Assembly (NCBI RefSeq): GCF_020906515.1
Contig: NC_085849.1
Span: 1,302,001-1,366,000 of the forward strand
Origin: Vanrija pseudolonga
Lineage: Eukaryota > Basidiomycota > Tremellomycetes > Trichosporonales > Trichosporonaceae
DNA length: 64,000 nt
Reading direction: 5' to 3'
A model generated the notes under the pieces. That model had not been told where the DNA came from, ran no database searches, and saw nothing but the letters and a program-made list of their open reading frames with translations. This document shows positions 44,827-55,027 of this stretch, piece by piece; the first letter of the stretch is position 1; the number at the start of each line of letters is the position of its first letter. Made by a program: the position numbers and the translations under genes.

Positions 44827-46387
44827 ATGAACACCTCACTGCTGGCTATCCAGGCATGTCACACCCAGGGGACCTCTGTGCATCGCTGACACAAAGCAGA
44901 GCCAGTACTGGGCAGTCCGTGACTACCTCTCGCCGGTAAGCCCGCTCGCCACCCAGCGTCCTTCAGCTGCTGACCATGCCAGGTGCTGCGCGAGAGCAAG
45001 TTTAAGGAGCACGGCCGTATCACTCCAGGTGGGTGCGACTCTTCGTCTACTTGCTGACCCACACAGAGGAGTTTGTCGCCGCGGGAGATTTCCTTACGTT
45101 CAAGTTCCCCGTCTGGCAATGGTAAGTTGCTATTGCCGTGGCGTGGAGCACCTCTGACCAAGCCCAGGGAGAAGGGAGATGCCAACCGCGCCCGTGACTT
45201 CCTCCCAGCGGACAAGCAGTATCTCATCTGCCGCAACGGTGCGTGGTGTGTGCCAGCGAAGCGGGGCCAAGGCTTGAGCACTGGCCTCACGCCCTGGCGT
45301 TAGCTCTGTTCTCGGTCCGCCGCCGCTGACGACGATGTTTAGTGCCATGCCTGCGACGCGCAACCGCGCTGAACTACACGGACGACGACGAGGATGCTGA
45401 GAAGCTGCTCAACTTTCTCGACGAGGTGCGTGTCGTGGTCGTCCGAGGGCCACCCGCAAAGGTGCGCCACCGTGGCTGAAGCTGACTCCCGTCAAAGGCC
45501 GAGGTTGCCGACCCCGACGACGAGTGGGTTGCAACGCACATTGGTCGAGGTGAGTGGTTGTGCCGTTACTGGGACTCGGCTGTTGACACTGTGCAGACTC
45601 GAAGCCTTCTGCAATCACCGACATTCCGGATCTCGACGAGTCGCCAACGCTGAACGCTGCCACTGCCAACCTCCACATTGGCGATGACGACGAGATTCCC
45701 GACATGGACGACATTCCTGATATGGACGAGGCCGCTGGTCTTGAGGAGGAGGAGGACACCGCTGCTGCTCGGCCGGAGTGAGTGCTGCCTCTAGGAGATC
45801 CTTCAGCACTGACCCATCACCCAGTGCTAGCTCGTCGTCTAACCTCCTGCAAGTGCGCACGTACGACTGCTACATTTCATATGACAAGCACTACCAGACC
45901 CCCCGCTTCTGGCTCTTCGGATACGACGAGCACAAGACGCCTCTCACGACCCAGCAGGTGTTCCAGGACGTACCTTCGGACCACGCGTTCAAGACGATGA
46001 CGATGGAAGCGTTCCCTCACTCTGGCACTCAGCTGGCCTCGGTCCACCCGTGCAAGCACGCAAGCGTGATGAAGAAGTTTATCGACCGCATGGAGGCGAG
46101 CCAGGCCGAGGCCCTCGAGGCTGGGCAGAGCCAGTCGCCTCAAAGCAGCGGCAAGCGCCGTTGGCTTGGTGGTGTCGTCCGCAAGGTCACTGGTGGTGAC
46201 AAGCCTGCTGCCGACAAGGCCAAGGCGGCAGCGGATGCAGACGGCGAGGAGCCGAGCGGTGTGCAGGTCGACTTTTACCTTGTCATTGTGAGTAGCTGTG
46301 CTTGACGCCCGCTGACATGCCCAGTTCCTCAAGTTCATTGCCAGTATTGTGCCGACAATCGAGGTCGACAGCACCACGTCGTTCTAA
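44827..46387 (+). CDS. ATG3: autophagy E2-like conjugating enzyme Atg3
   Basis: Atg3 transfers Atg8 to phosphatidylethanolamine. Ten exons are needed. The first (44827-44853, MNTSLLAIQ) is joined to [12 protein letters not shown] only through a GC-AG intron (44854-44899), since no GT exists in that exon. Then [34 protein letters not shown] and [17 protein letters not shown], all diagnostic. The flexible region is acidic ([17 protein letters not shown]). The core has [20 protein letters not shown], and the catalytic cysteine in [15 protein letters not shown] 60-residue insert ([12 protein letters not shown] to DADGEEPSG) precedes [23 protein letters not shown] Cys, not lost, sits at the expected HPCKHA. 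Divergent from BUD4. Confidence 0.93.
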
Positions 46388-46953
46388 AAGGCGTAGACGG
46401 AGCCTACCACTATTTGTTTTTATTTTTTTCGCATTGTCCATGGGAGCGCGCCATCTTCATCGTCCTGGGCCTTGTCTTTTGGGTCATTAATCTGCGCTGC
46501 AGCGCTTCCATGAGATTTGTATCTATTAACCAATATACCAATACATGAAAAGAGAAGGAATGATACAGAAGCCTCTGCGTAGTGGTCGTTATCGTTATTG
46601 ATTCGTAAGTCGTGTCGTAATGTAGGGCCATAGTGGAAAGTAAGGGTGGGGAGGGTGTCGGAGCGGAAGGTAGGGTGCGGGGCGGAACCAGGAGGTTGGG
46701 TTCGGGGGTGAGGTCGGACGGACTGATGGGATGGTGTGATTTGCGTGAGATGAGAACAGAGTCGATAGCGTGCGGTGATGTCGCGGTCGTCGTGTGAGGC
46801 GAGTGCGCGAGTCCGAGACACGACGGGAGGTGTTGCCCGCCGAGCAGTGCACGCTGCACGCCGTGCAACAAGCACATCAAACACCCGGCACCGCCCGGCA
46901 CACCCGCAGCCCCTTGGCACCCCGTGTGGCGTCAGAACGATCCCATGGTGGCA
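46388..46953. other. convergent intergenic region after ATG3
   Basis: About 570 bp. An AT-rich stretch at 46410-46440 (TTTGTTTTTATTTTTTTCGC) and 46510-46600 is consistent with 3' UTR and poly(A) signals of ATG3 and the facing gene. No ORF supported. Confidence 0.55.
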
Positions 46954-47685
46954 TCATTTAGAGCCAAACTTCTTGCTGTTGTTGGCGTTAGCTTGTTGCG
47001 CGGTGTGAATTGAACCCCGTCATATGGCGTAGCCCACCGCGCCCCGGGCATTGTTTTGGCGTGACGCCGCCCACCTGGACCACTCCACTCACCCGAATGG
47101 CTTGAGGAGCGCGTTGTGTATCCAGCGGAGCGCCTTTGGCTCCTTGCTCTTGGCGCTGCTGTCCTTGGGCACGGCGGCCGAGAGGGTGAGGTTCGAGTTA
47201 TTCAGCGACATTTGCGACGCGAGCGCCTCGGCGCGGAGGTTGGCGCGGCGGTGCGCGCGCAGATGAGCGCGCGGGTTGGCACGCAAGGGCCGGTCGGCCT
47301 CGCGGTCCTCGCGGTCGACCTCGAGGCTGAGGCAGGACGCGGACGCGGGGCCGCTGAGGCGCGGGGAGCCGCTCGAGCTCCCGCTCTGCCTGCTCCGGTG
47401 CGAGTGGGCTGCGTGCGGCGCAAAGTTGTTCTGCACGCGGTTCTCGGCAATGGTGCGCAGCGCCCGGCCCTGGTCGTCGACCAGGCGCCGCCGCGAGGAG
47501 TTCGAGAAGTGCGAGAAGGACGGCGTCGACGCCGACAGCCGCGAGTCGTACCCCCTCATCGGGGCGTCGTCGGCCGCGAGCGGCACCGTCGTGACGGGCG
47601 GAGCGGTGGGGCTGGCCTTTGCGCTGCCTGTCGGGCTGGGGAGGGGGAGCTGCTCGGCGGCAGGTGGTGCAGGTTCGTAGGTCAT
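46954..47685 (-). CDS. small Ser/Arg/Ala-rich protein of unknown function
   Basis: The ATG at 47685 begins MTYEPAPPAAEQLPLPSPTG. I see no domain. The centre reads FSHFSNSSRRRLVDDQGRAL then TIAENRVQNNFAPHAAHSHR, then a His/Arg/Ala repeat-like stretch (RAHLRAHRRANLRAEAL), and an amphipathic C-terminus (LRWIHNALLKPFG). Two ends are possible: an immediate TGA at 47089, or splicing at the GTGAGT that overlaps that stop (intron 46976-47092, 117 nt, acceptor AACAACAG) to a 22-nt last exon giving the tail KKFGSK, 204 aa in all. I favour the spliced form because the donor is perfect and the frame closes at once. The function is unknown. Confidence 0.55.
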
Positions 47686-47690
47686 TGTGG

Positions 47691-47709
47691 GTGTGTGTGT
47701 GTGTGTGTG
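47691..47709. repeat. (GT)n dinucleotide microsatellite
   Basis: About nine GT units right before the start codon of the small Ser/Arg-rich protein (reading CA on its coding strand), inside its likely 5' UTR. Confidence 0.85.
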
Positions 47710-49246
47710 AAGCGTTGTTGGTCAAGTATGCGTGCCCCTGCTCGTCGTGTCTGCAGCAGCGAGGTAGCAACAAGAGTAAAAGCAAAGCAGCAACAAACAA
47801 CAAGACGGCGATGCAAAGCAATGTCACGGCGCCATGCATGCCGGGAGTGACCGAGCCAGCCAGCGAGCCACACGAGCCAGCCAACTTTTACTTTGCATGT
47901 GAATGCGAGGCACACGGTAGCGGCATCAGTAGAGTCCACTCAGCCCAGCGCCATGCCGAGAGGGTGAGCTTGTGAGAGCGTGCTTGTGCCGTGTGCAGGG
48001 AGCGCAAAGGCGACTAACCCAGAGTAAGCATGCGGGGTGTGCTTCCCACCCCAGGGAGCAGGGAGCAGTGTAAGAGGTTTGCGGTTGACGGCCGTTAATT
48101 GAGGCCTAATTGTTAGGGCCGTGTGGTGTCGATTGCCACGGCGATACGGCGACCACAAAGGCCACGCGAGCAGGTGAGTTGGGTCAGTGAACTGTAGACT
48201 GTCACTCCAATGGCCGCGAATTCGGTGAATGGACAAACATGACAAGGCGAAGCTAGGAAGCTAGGCTAGGAGATGTATCGGAGAGCTGGCTCCGCGCGGA
48301 GTGCAGTGATCCGACGACTCCAACAGAGCTAGCTCCACCTCGCTACCTCGTGGCCAACTCGACTTTGTGGACCCTCCGTCCGCGGCCAGTCAGCTCCAGC
48401 AGACCAGGCAGCTGCAGCCGCAAGAGTGCCTGCGGCGGCGTCGGCCCGACCTGCGGCACCCACCTCGGCCAGCCTCCTCCCAGCAGCGCCAGAGCACGAT
48501 CACGCACACCACCCACAAGGTTCGACCCGAGGGCCATGTGAAGGAGATAGGTGGTGGGTCCAGGGCGGCCCTGAGGTCGGCGAGTTTGGGCTGGGCGAGG
48601 TCGATGAAATGCTTAATACCGTTGTTGTAATGACCCGACGGCGAAATGTAATGACGAGGAGGTTACCTCCACCACGCGTCGTCGTGTTGTCTTGACGACG
48701 ACGATGATGCTGCGTCCATATCCCCCAGTCCCCGTTTCATCTATGCAGACCCGCCGCGCAGAGGTAGCGCATCTGATGCGCCTGATGCTCCTGGGCGCGC
48801 AGCACCGACTGACCGAGATCGAGCATCCCTCACCTCGGCGCACGCAGGCACGCACCACAAAAACTCTAACCCGCGCAAACGTGCCCCCAAATGCCTCGCG
48901 CTCGCTCCGCCGGGTTCCTGCAAACCGCGGGTGCACGCTCGGCACCTGCGTCGTCGGTCGATGAAGTTGCTGGATCGCTGTGCCGACCGCGTACCGATGA
49001 CTGTGCCTCATGCAATCTTCTGCGACACTGCCCTAGGTGCAAGCCAAGCGCTGCAGATCACTCTGCTTCTGCGCCACTGAGCCAGCACACGCCCTCTGAC
49101 TCACCCCTACCACCCCCTCTGTCCCTGCCGCGGCCGCTGCTCTGGAACGCTGCCGTGCCGAGAACGCGAGCGAAGGGGAGCAAAGTTGACGGGTGCGCCG
49201 GGAACCGGATCGAAAGGACGCACACCGGCGCACGTTGCTGGTGTCG

Positions 49247-49252
49247 TATAAG
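49247..49252 (+). promoter_or_regulatory. TATA-like box of the secreted protein gene
   Basis: CGTATAAGACTC lies 85 bp before the ATG at 49337; the intervening leader is C/T-rich. Confidence 0.45.
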
Positions 49253-49336
49253 ACTCACGCACCCCTGCGCCCTTTGTTTTGTTGTGTCTCTCCACTCCCC
49301 TCCCCCCTCCTCACCACCTCACTCACGCCCGCCACG

Positions 49337-50591
49337 ATGCGCGCCACGACCCTCCTCCTCGCCACCGCGGCGCTGTTCGGCGCCAACGTCTCCGCCCTGA
49401 CCAGACGCGAGACCACCAACGCGTTCACCAACTTTGTCGACCAGTTCCTGTCGCCCAACAACGCCAAGGTCGCCGCGTCGGTCAACTCGACGCTCTTCGC
49501 CGAGGACGTTACGGGCACGGTCGATGGTGAGTACTGGGCGTACTGCTAGGGAGAATGGGCGAAAACTGACTGTGGCAGTTTCCACCAAGTGGGTAATGCC
49601 ACACCACCACCAAAGCCACCCAACCACCACCACCACCACCCGACCTCCTCCTCCTCCTCCTCTTCTTCTTGTCACACGTCCATGCAACTGACATGCTCTA
49701 GCTTCGACGGCCGCGAGTTGTCAACCGAGTACCTGTTTGGCTTGTTCGGTACGCCGTGTCTGCGTGCACACGCGTTTGCTGACGATATTTAGTCAATGTT
49801 GGCCAGGACGAGCGCCCGAGCCCCATCGGCGTCCCCCTGTCGTACAATGTGAGTGGAGAGGGACAGAGTGTGGGGGACACAGCACCGGCCTGCTGCGGTG
49901 CTAGAAGGCGGTTCACGCACTGACACCCCCAGGTGACTTCTCTGGCGGTTCAGAACAACTACGTCTTCGCGTCGATCAAGTTCGACTGTGAGTGCCACAT
50001 GTGGCGGCGGCGAGGGAATGCTGACGCGCCACAGTCTACTACCACAGCCTGAACCTGCACTACCCCGTTCAGATCGACCTCTGGCTCCTGTTCAACGAGC
50101 AGAAGGAGGTGCAGCAGTACGACGTCGCCTTCCGTCGCTGGGCTTGGGCGACCGACAACCTCGCGCCCCTGATCCTGCCCCAGATGGCAAAGTACGCCAA
50201 CATCACCGACACGACGGACCCGGCCCAGATCCTGACGCGCTACACCGCCCCCATCATCTGCGGCGCCCACCAGCTTTACTGCAAGGGCGACAACCAGCAG
50301 TACACCGACTATGCCGACTGCATGGCCCAGGTGGGCAAGAAGCCGCTCGGCACCTTCTACCGCATGGGCGAGGACAATATCCTCTGCCGCAGCCTGCACG
50401 TCCACATGCTCCCGCTTCGCCCGTCGGTCCACTGCCCGCACATCGGCCCCACCGGCGGCGGCATGTGCGTGTCTCGCAACTACACCGAGGTCGTGCTCGC
50501 CGACCACTTCCCCAAGGGTTTCATCGCGCCCAAGTGCGTCAAGCCGAAGAACCTCTACGGCCCGCGCGGCAACGGCAACAGCACGGCATAA
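49337..50591 (+). CDS. secreted Cys-containing protein of unknown function
   Basis: Six exons (49337-49526, 49579-49588, 49702-49748, 49793-49848, 49933-49987, 50035-50591) join in frame to 304 aa. It begins with a signal peptide (MRATTLLLATAALFGANVSA). The N-terminal half (NAFTNFVDQFLSPNNAKVAA, GRELSTEYLFGLF, SLAVQNNYVFASIKFD, HYPVQIDLWLLFNEQKEVQQ) resembles a small alpha+beta fold of the NTF2/SnoaL kind. The C-terminal half has eight Cys and several NxT/S sites (ANITDT, RNYTEV, GNSTA) with LHVHMLPLRPSVHCPHIGPT. I do not know a characterised member. Exon 2 is only 10 nt. Intron 2 is rich in CCA and CCT/CTT repeats. Confidence 0.75.
49602..49673. repeat. (CCA)n/(CCT)n/(CTT)n trinucleotide-rich intron
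   Basis: Within the intron 49589-49701, runs of ACC, then CTC and CTT, make a long pyrimidine-rich tract well upstream of the acceptor. Confidence 0.75.
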
Positions 50592-51600
50592 AAGGTCCAG
50601 ACTGTGTAACGACCAACCAACGAATGAACAACGAACACTGAGTGAAAGATCAACGAATATACATAATGACCATCGAGCATGTCTATAATGTGGATGCCAT
50701 CGCATGGAATGTTGAGGGGAGACGGTGGGGATGGTTCATGGCGACGGGGTGCCACTGAGCCACTGACGTCCAGCCGGCAACTCGGACAAAGCCGACACAA
50801 CTCCCCGCGCCCTACCCCACGTATGCGTTGCTGCTGACGGCGCACACCTTCGGCCTACGGCGTCAGGGCCGCCCCCGACGCCACGCCACACTCGACTCCA
50901 CACAGTTCCCGAAACAGCGGCGCCGAGCCGTCGGGGCAAGTGGTTTACAAGGCATTTTTGTAGTCCTGGGACACGACACTGTCCTCTGGGCTGCGCCTAG
51001 TGCTGAAGGCGGCCCATGGCATGCACTTGCTTCTCCAAGTGCTGTCACCAAGATGCAAGATGCATCAGTCGCCACGCGCCGCAAGCCTCCACGTCTCCCT
51101 TCCACGTGTCTATAGTCCCGCGTTGCTTAATAGAATGTAGAAGCGGCCGATACATAATGGGCGGTTGTAATCGGACCCGGCGTCATTTCACCTTTGTCTT
51201 CTTCCCTGACTCCCACTCTGCGCCGCTTACCTCCACACTGCGACTGCTTCAAAGTCAACTTTTGGAGCGAGCAATGGCGGCGTAATACAAACCGACGTTC
51301 AACCTTGTCGACTCCCCCCCATTGTCCTCTCTCTCTGTCACATCTTGATCATCTATAGACATCTCGACGGCATATCACTTAGACACATACACCTAGACAC
51401 ACACGCCTCTGCCGGCACACGAGTGCACAGACGTACACACACACAAACACACCACGCGTCACGGCTTCCGCTTCCGCTTCGGGACAACCGGAAGCCACAC
51501 CCATTCCACACAGCGTGAGCCCACACCCACTCTGTCTCATCACTAAGCCACCAGCGTCAGTCAGCCTCGACCTCTCCCGCCCCACAGCCCTACAAGCTAG
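50592..51600. other. 1-kb intergenic region
   Basis: Between the secreted protein stop and the CCCH gene start. The first part is AT-rich 3' UTR-like. The last 250 bp are rich in CACACA and CT (leader of the CCCH gene). No ORF supported. Confidence 0.6.
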
Positions 51601-54347
51601 ATGGACGCCGCCGCCGCCCGCGCTGCCTCGTCGCGGACGCGGACCGAGTCGCCCGCTCCATCGCCCCACGGCGCCATTGGCGAGTTCCCCGTCGGCATAG
51701 GTGGCCCTCCTGCACCCGGCCCCCCTGCACCTGGCGGGTCGGGCTCGACCTCGTCGGTAGCGTCGTCGACCGCGCCGCGTAGAAGCTCATCGCTCGCTCG
51801 GCCGCGCACCCCGCAGGGTGCGGGCGGCGGCAACGACGAGATCGACCTCACCGCACTCATCGCGCAGGGCCAGAGACAGTTTGACCTCGACGGCGAGCGC
51901 GACCGGGGCCGCTTTGGCGCCGGCCGCTTCGGCATGCCCATGCCTGCTGGCGTTGGGACGGCCGCCACGCGCGCCGACTCGCCCTCGCGCTGGGACGACG
52001 ACCAGTGGCGCGGCAGGAGCTCGAGCATGCGCAGGCAGACGTCGACACACTCGGCAACTGGGGGCAGCATCACGCCGACCGCGTCAGGCCTTTCGGGGTT
52101 CTTTGAGCAGCCGTTTCCTTCGCCCATCGGCGCTAGGCCGGCGCGTAGCTCGGTGAAGCTCAATTCGGCCCCGCCGGCGCCTGCTCCTGGTGCGGTTGCA
52201 GCCCCCGTCGACCCGCGCAACGGCGCCGGCAACTCCACGGAACCCGCCGCTGCGGCTGCGCACCACTTACAGGCACTCACGGCCCTCCTTGGACCCCTCA
52301 GCGCACAGACGGAGGAGATTCATCGCCTCCGTGCCGAGGTCGAGCTCTGGCGTGGCGAGTGGCAGCGCTGCGATCGCGAGCGCCGCCGTCTCGAGGCGAT
52401 TGTGAGTGCTAAGAGCTCCGAGCCGGTGGGTACAATCGTTGGGAGTGTTGCTGACTCTATAATAGATTCAAGGTTCGCCCTTCTCAGTGGTACTGATCGA
52501 CGGCGACGGATTAATCGTGGGTCGCTGCGGCTAGGGGCACTGCTGATACCACCAGTTCCAAGATGAACATCTCCGCAAGGGCTTTGCTGGTGGACAGCAG
52601 GCGGCCCGTGCCCTCGTCGCCTCGCTTCCGAAGCTTGCCGGAGGCGTGTTTGTGTCGACATCATCGGCGCCGTCACCTCGCTCAGACAGCACAGACGAAG
52701 CGCCGACGCACGAGCTTGGTGCGGTGGTTGTCAATGTGTTTGTCAACAAGTCTGGACTTGGGCATGCGCTGCTAAGGGTGAGTGAAAAGGAAGAAGTTTT
52801 TGTTCTGACAGCATCAGGCCGGCTCCATTCCATCATGGAGCGTATATGATGCCTTCTGGCTCGGCTTCTCCGCCGCTCATGACCTGTTCTCTGGTGAGTC
52901 GCAGCAGGGCCTGCCGCGTGCCTCGTCTAACCTCCCAGTGATCGACGTCGGCCACGGCAAGGAGGCCACCGATGCAAAGGTCCGCGAACACCTCAAGCTT
53001 TACACGTCGAATCGCCAGTGTGGCACCATCTTCCTCGGCGCCTCTCACGACAACAGCTATACGACCGTCCTTCAATCCCTAGAGACGACCACTCCCCTGA
53101 TGTCAAAACTCGTCATCCTCAAGGGTTACAGCGATCTCGCACACGGTCTGAAGCAGTACGCGGACCGTGCGGTCACTGTCCCAGATTTGTTCCGGACGAC
53201 TCGCTTGGAGAAGGTCGTCGCGGCCCACCCTATGAACGGTGCTCCGTCTCCGACTAGCCCGACCGCCCCCGCGGCTGTCAAGGGGCTGAGGCAGCGTCGC
53301 GGCGTACCTCCCCCTAGTCCGCTTGCCGCCGCGCCTCCTCCTCCTCCTCCTACTGTTACCCCAGCGGTCCCCGAGGTGGAGGAGGGAGCGTCCAGCCATG
53401 AGGAAGAAGCCCAAGCCACGGCTTCCGACAACGAGTCCGAACCGGATGTCCAAGTCATAGAATGGGACAGCCTCGGTCACCCGCCCCTGACTCCTCAAAC
53501 GCCTGGTTGGCCATCGCGTGGTAGTGGCAGTGGTCCCTCGGGCCGAGGTGCCCGACCGACGTCTGCCCGCGCCAACAACAACCTGCTGGCCACCCCTGGT
53601 GAGGAGGAGGATGGTGACTGGGAGGACGGCAAAAAGAAGGGCAAGAAGTACAAGCCCGCGACTCGGGCAGCTAGCATCCCGACCGTGAGGAACCTCAAGC
53701 CGCGGCCTTGCCACACTTTCTACCTGTCGCCATGGGGCTGCAAGAACGGCGACGGCTGCGAGTATGCCCATCATTACAGTGAGTGTGGACGTTGGTTGTG
53801 GACGTTGGTTGTGGACGTTGGTTGTGGACGTTGGTTGTGGGCCTTGGGTGTGAACCTTGGGTGTGGACCTTGGGTGTGGTCATTGGGAGTGAACATTGGC
53901 TGTGAACATTGGCTGTGAACATTGGCTGTGAACATTGGCTGTGAACATTGGCTGTGTTCGTTGGCAGTGAACATTGGTTGTGTTTGTTGGCTGTGTTCGT
54001 TGGCTGTGAGCATTGGTTGTGATCATTGGCTGTGGTCATTGGTTGTGGACATTGGTTGTGCACGTTGGCTCTGAACATGGTTGTGGACTTTGGTTGCGGT
54101 TGGCGGGCCATCGCTAACACACACAGAACTCAACGAGGAGCAGACTGAAGAGCTCGCCCGCCTGGCCAAGGAGATAATCTGCCCCTACGTCCGCACCAAG
54201 CGCTGCCACTTTAGCGAGGACGAGTGTGTGTATGGTCACCGCTGTCCTCGCGGCGAGCGCTGCACCTTTGGCGAGACGTGCCGCTTCAAGGACCTCCCGA
54301 ATGGTCATGGCGAGGCAGATGCAGCTGCGGCGGCAGCTCGCGGCTAG
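51601..54347 (+). CDS. CCCH zinc-finger protein with N-terminal NYN-like (DUF7923-type) domain
   Basis: The ATG at 51601 starts about 240 disordered residues, then a coiled coil (LSAQTEEIHRLRAEVELWRG). A nuclease-like fold follows, rejoined over four short introns: SPFSVVLIDGDGLI / FQDEHLRKGFAGG, then AVVVNVFVNKSGLGHALLR, PSWSVYDAFWLGFSAAHDLF, and VIDVGHGKEATDAKVREHL. The IDGDG acidic motif is typical of this fungal family. After an acidic/Pro linker come zinc fingers CHTFYLSPWGCKNGDGCEYAH and, in the last exon, CPYVRTKRCHFSEDECVYGH plus CPRGERCTFGETCRF. RNA binding or cleavage is inferred from domain type. The last intron (53779-54126, 348 nt) is almost entirely a 13-bp minisatellite and splits the zinc-finger region. 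Confidence 0.82.
53784..54095. repeat. 13-bp intronic minisatellite, about 24 copies
   Basis: Units follow TGTGGACGTTGGT / TGTGAACATTGGC. Blocks are homogenised: four near-identical GGACGTTGG units at the 5' end, then CCTTGGG units, then five identical AACATTGGC units, then mixed GTTCGTTGG/GTCATTGG units. Because 13 is not a multiple of three and the unit lacks stops on the minus strand, long open frames appear there that are not genes. The array starts 5 nt after the donor site. Confidence 0.9.
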
Positions 54348-55027
54348 GCGATAAAAACAAGCGATTGTGGAAGTGGAGGTGGACAACGGTGACTGTATGC
54401 TGTGCTGTTCGCACCAAAAGGTAAACAAACATGCCCAAGGACATGCTTTGCGCCCTACCCATACCTCTACGCCCCTCCCCCCCGCCGCCCCCAATATCAA
54501 TCCCCCCTCCCCAATCAATTTTAATCTACACCCAAAGACACATCAGCCATACGCGTTGTGCATATAGGTTGTGCTAAGTCGTTATGTTTGGTAACCCAAT
54601 GCACCAAAGTAGGATAAAGTTACTTGTTTGCTCCGAGTTTAAACATACCTACCGGTTAGTAGACATGAGACTGTGGGGACCCCATTGGGCCAAGAGTGAG
54701 CACGCCATTATTTCTGGCTGGTTCGGAATCTGGAAGAGGGGTGATGGTGAGACCGGTGCGGCTGCTGCTGCGCCGCTGCCGCTCGCCGCGTCGATGAGTG
54801 CCGATGATGTGATGCATGTCGAGATTAGACCGGGCGGAAGTGCATGGAGACTGCAGGCTCTCGTTGCGCGCCGTTGGAAACACTGGAGGATCCGTAACCA
54901 AGCTTGCCAACAATGCGGCTCCCCCAAAGCACATAAATAGGGCGTGGCACGACGCCATCGCGCTACTTATCATCCATCCACTCTTCCACTCTACCACCAA
55001 CCTCCAACACAGCAAACAATAGCAACA
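54348..55027. other. intergenic region CCCH gene to peroxiredoxin
   Basis: 680 bp. The first 300 bp are C-rich then AT-rich, as a 3' UTR. Short frames over 54584-54940 and 54656-55303 lack support. The last 70 bp form a CA-rich leader before the peroxiredoxin ATG. Confidence 0.6.

Larger units (their letters stand above)
47686..49336. other. 1.65-kb divergent intergenic region
   Basis: Lies between the small orphan and the secreted protein gene. Short frames at 48343-48541 on both strands and 48704-48964 on the plus strand have no supporting features. A TATAAG element at 49247-49252 stands 85 bp before the downstream start. CACCCCAGGGAGCAGGGAGCAG-type short repeats occur near 48050. Otherwise I see nothing. 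Confidence 0.55.

Noticed and set aside
48343-48964. Short frames on both strands between the small orphan and the secreted protein
   Set aside because: No signal peptide, domain or consistent splice chain; the two strands compete and neither is favoured.
53784-54095. Regular short repeats considered as a CRISPR-like array
   Set aside because: Units are contiguous 13-mers without spacers and sit inside a eukaryotic intron; it is a minisatellite.
53695-54120. Minus-strand frames of 79-141 codons with repeated Asn-Val-His-Ser-Gln units
   Set aside because: Produced by the stop-free 13-bp minisatellite read in three frames; not a repeat protein gene.
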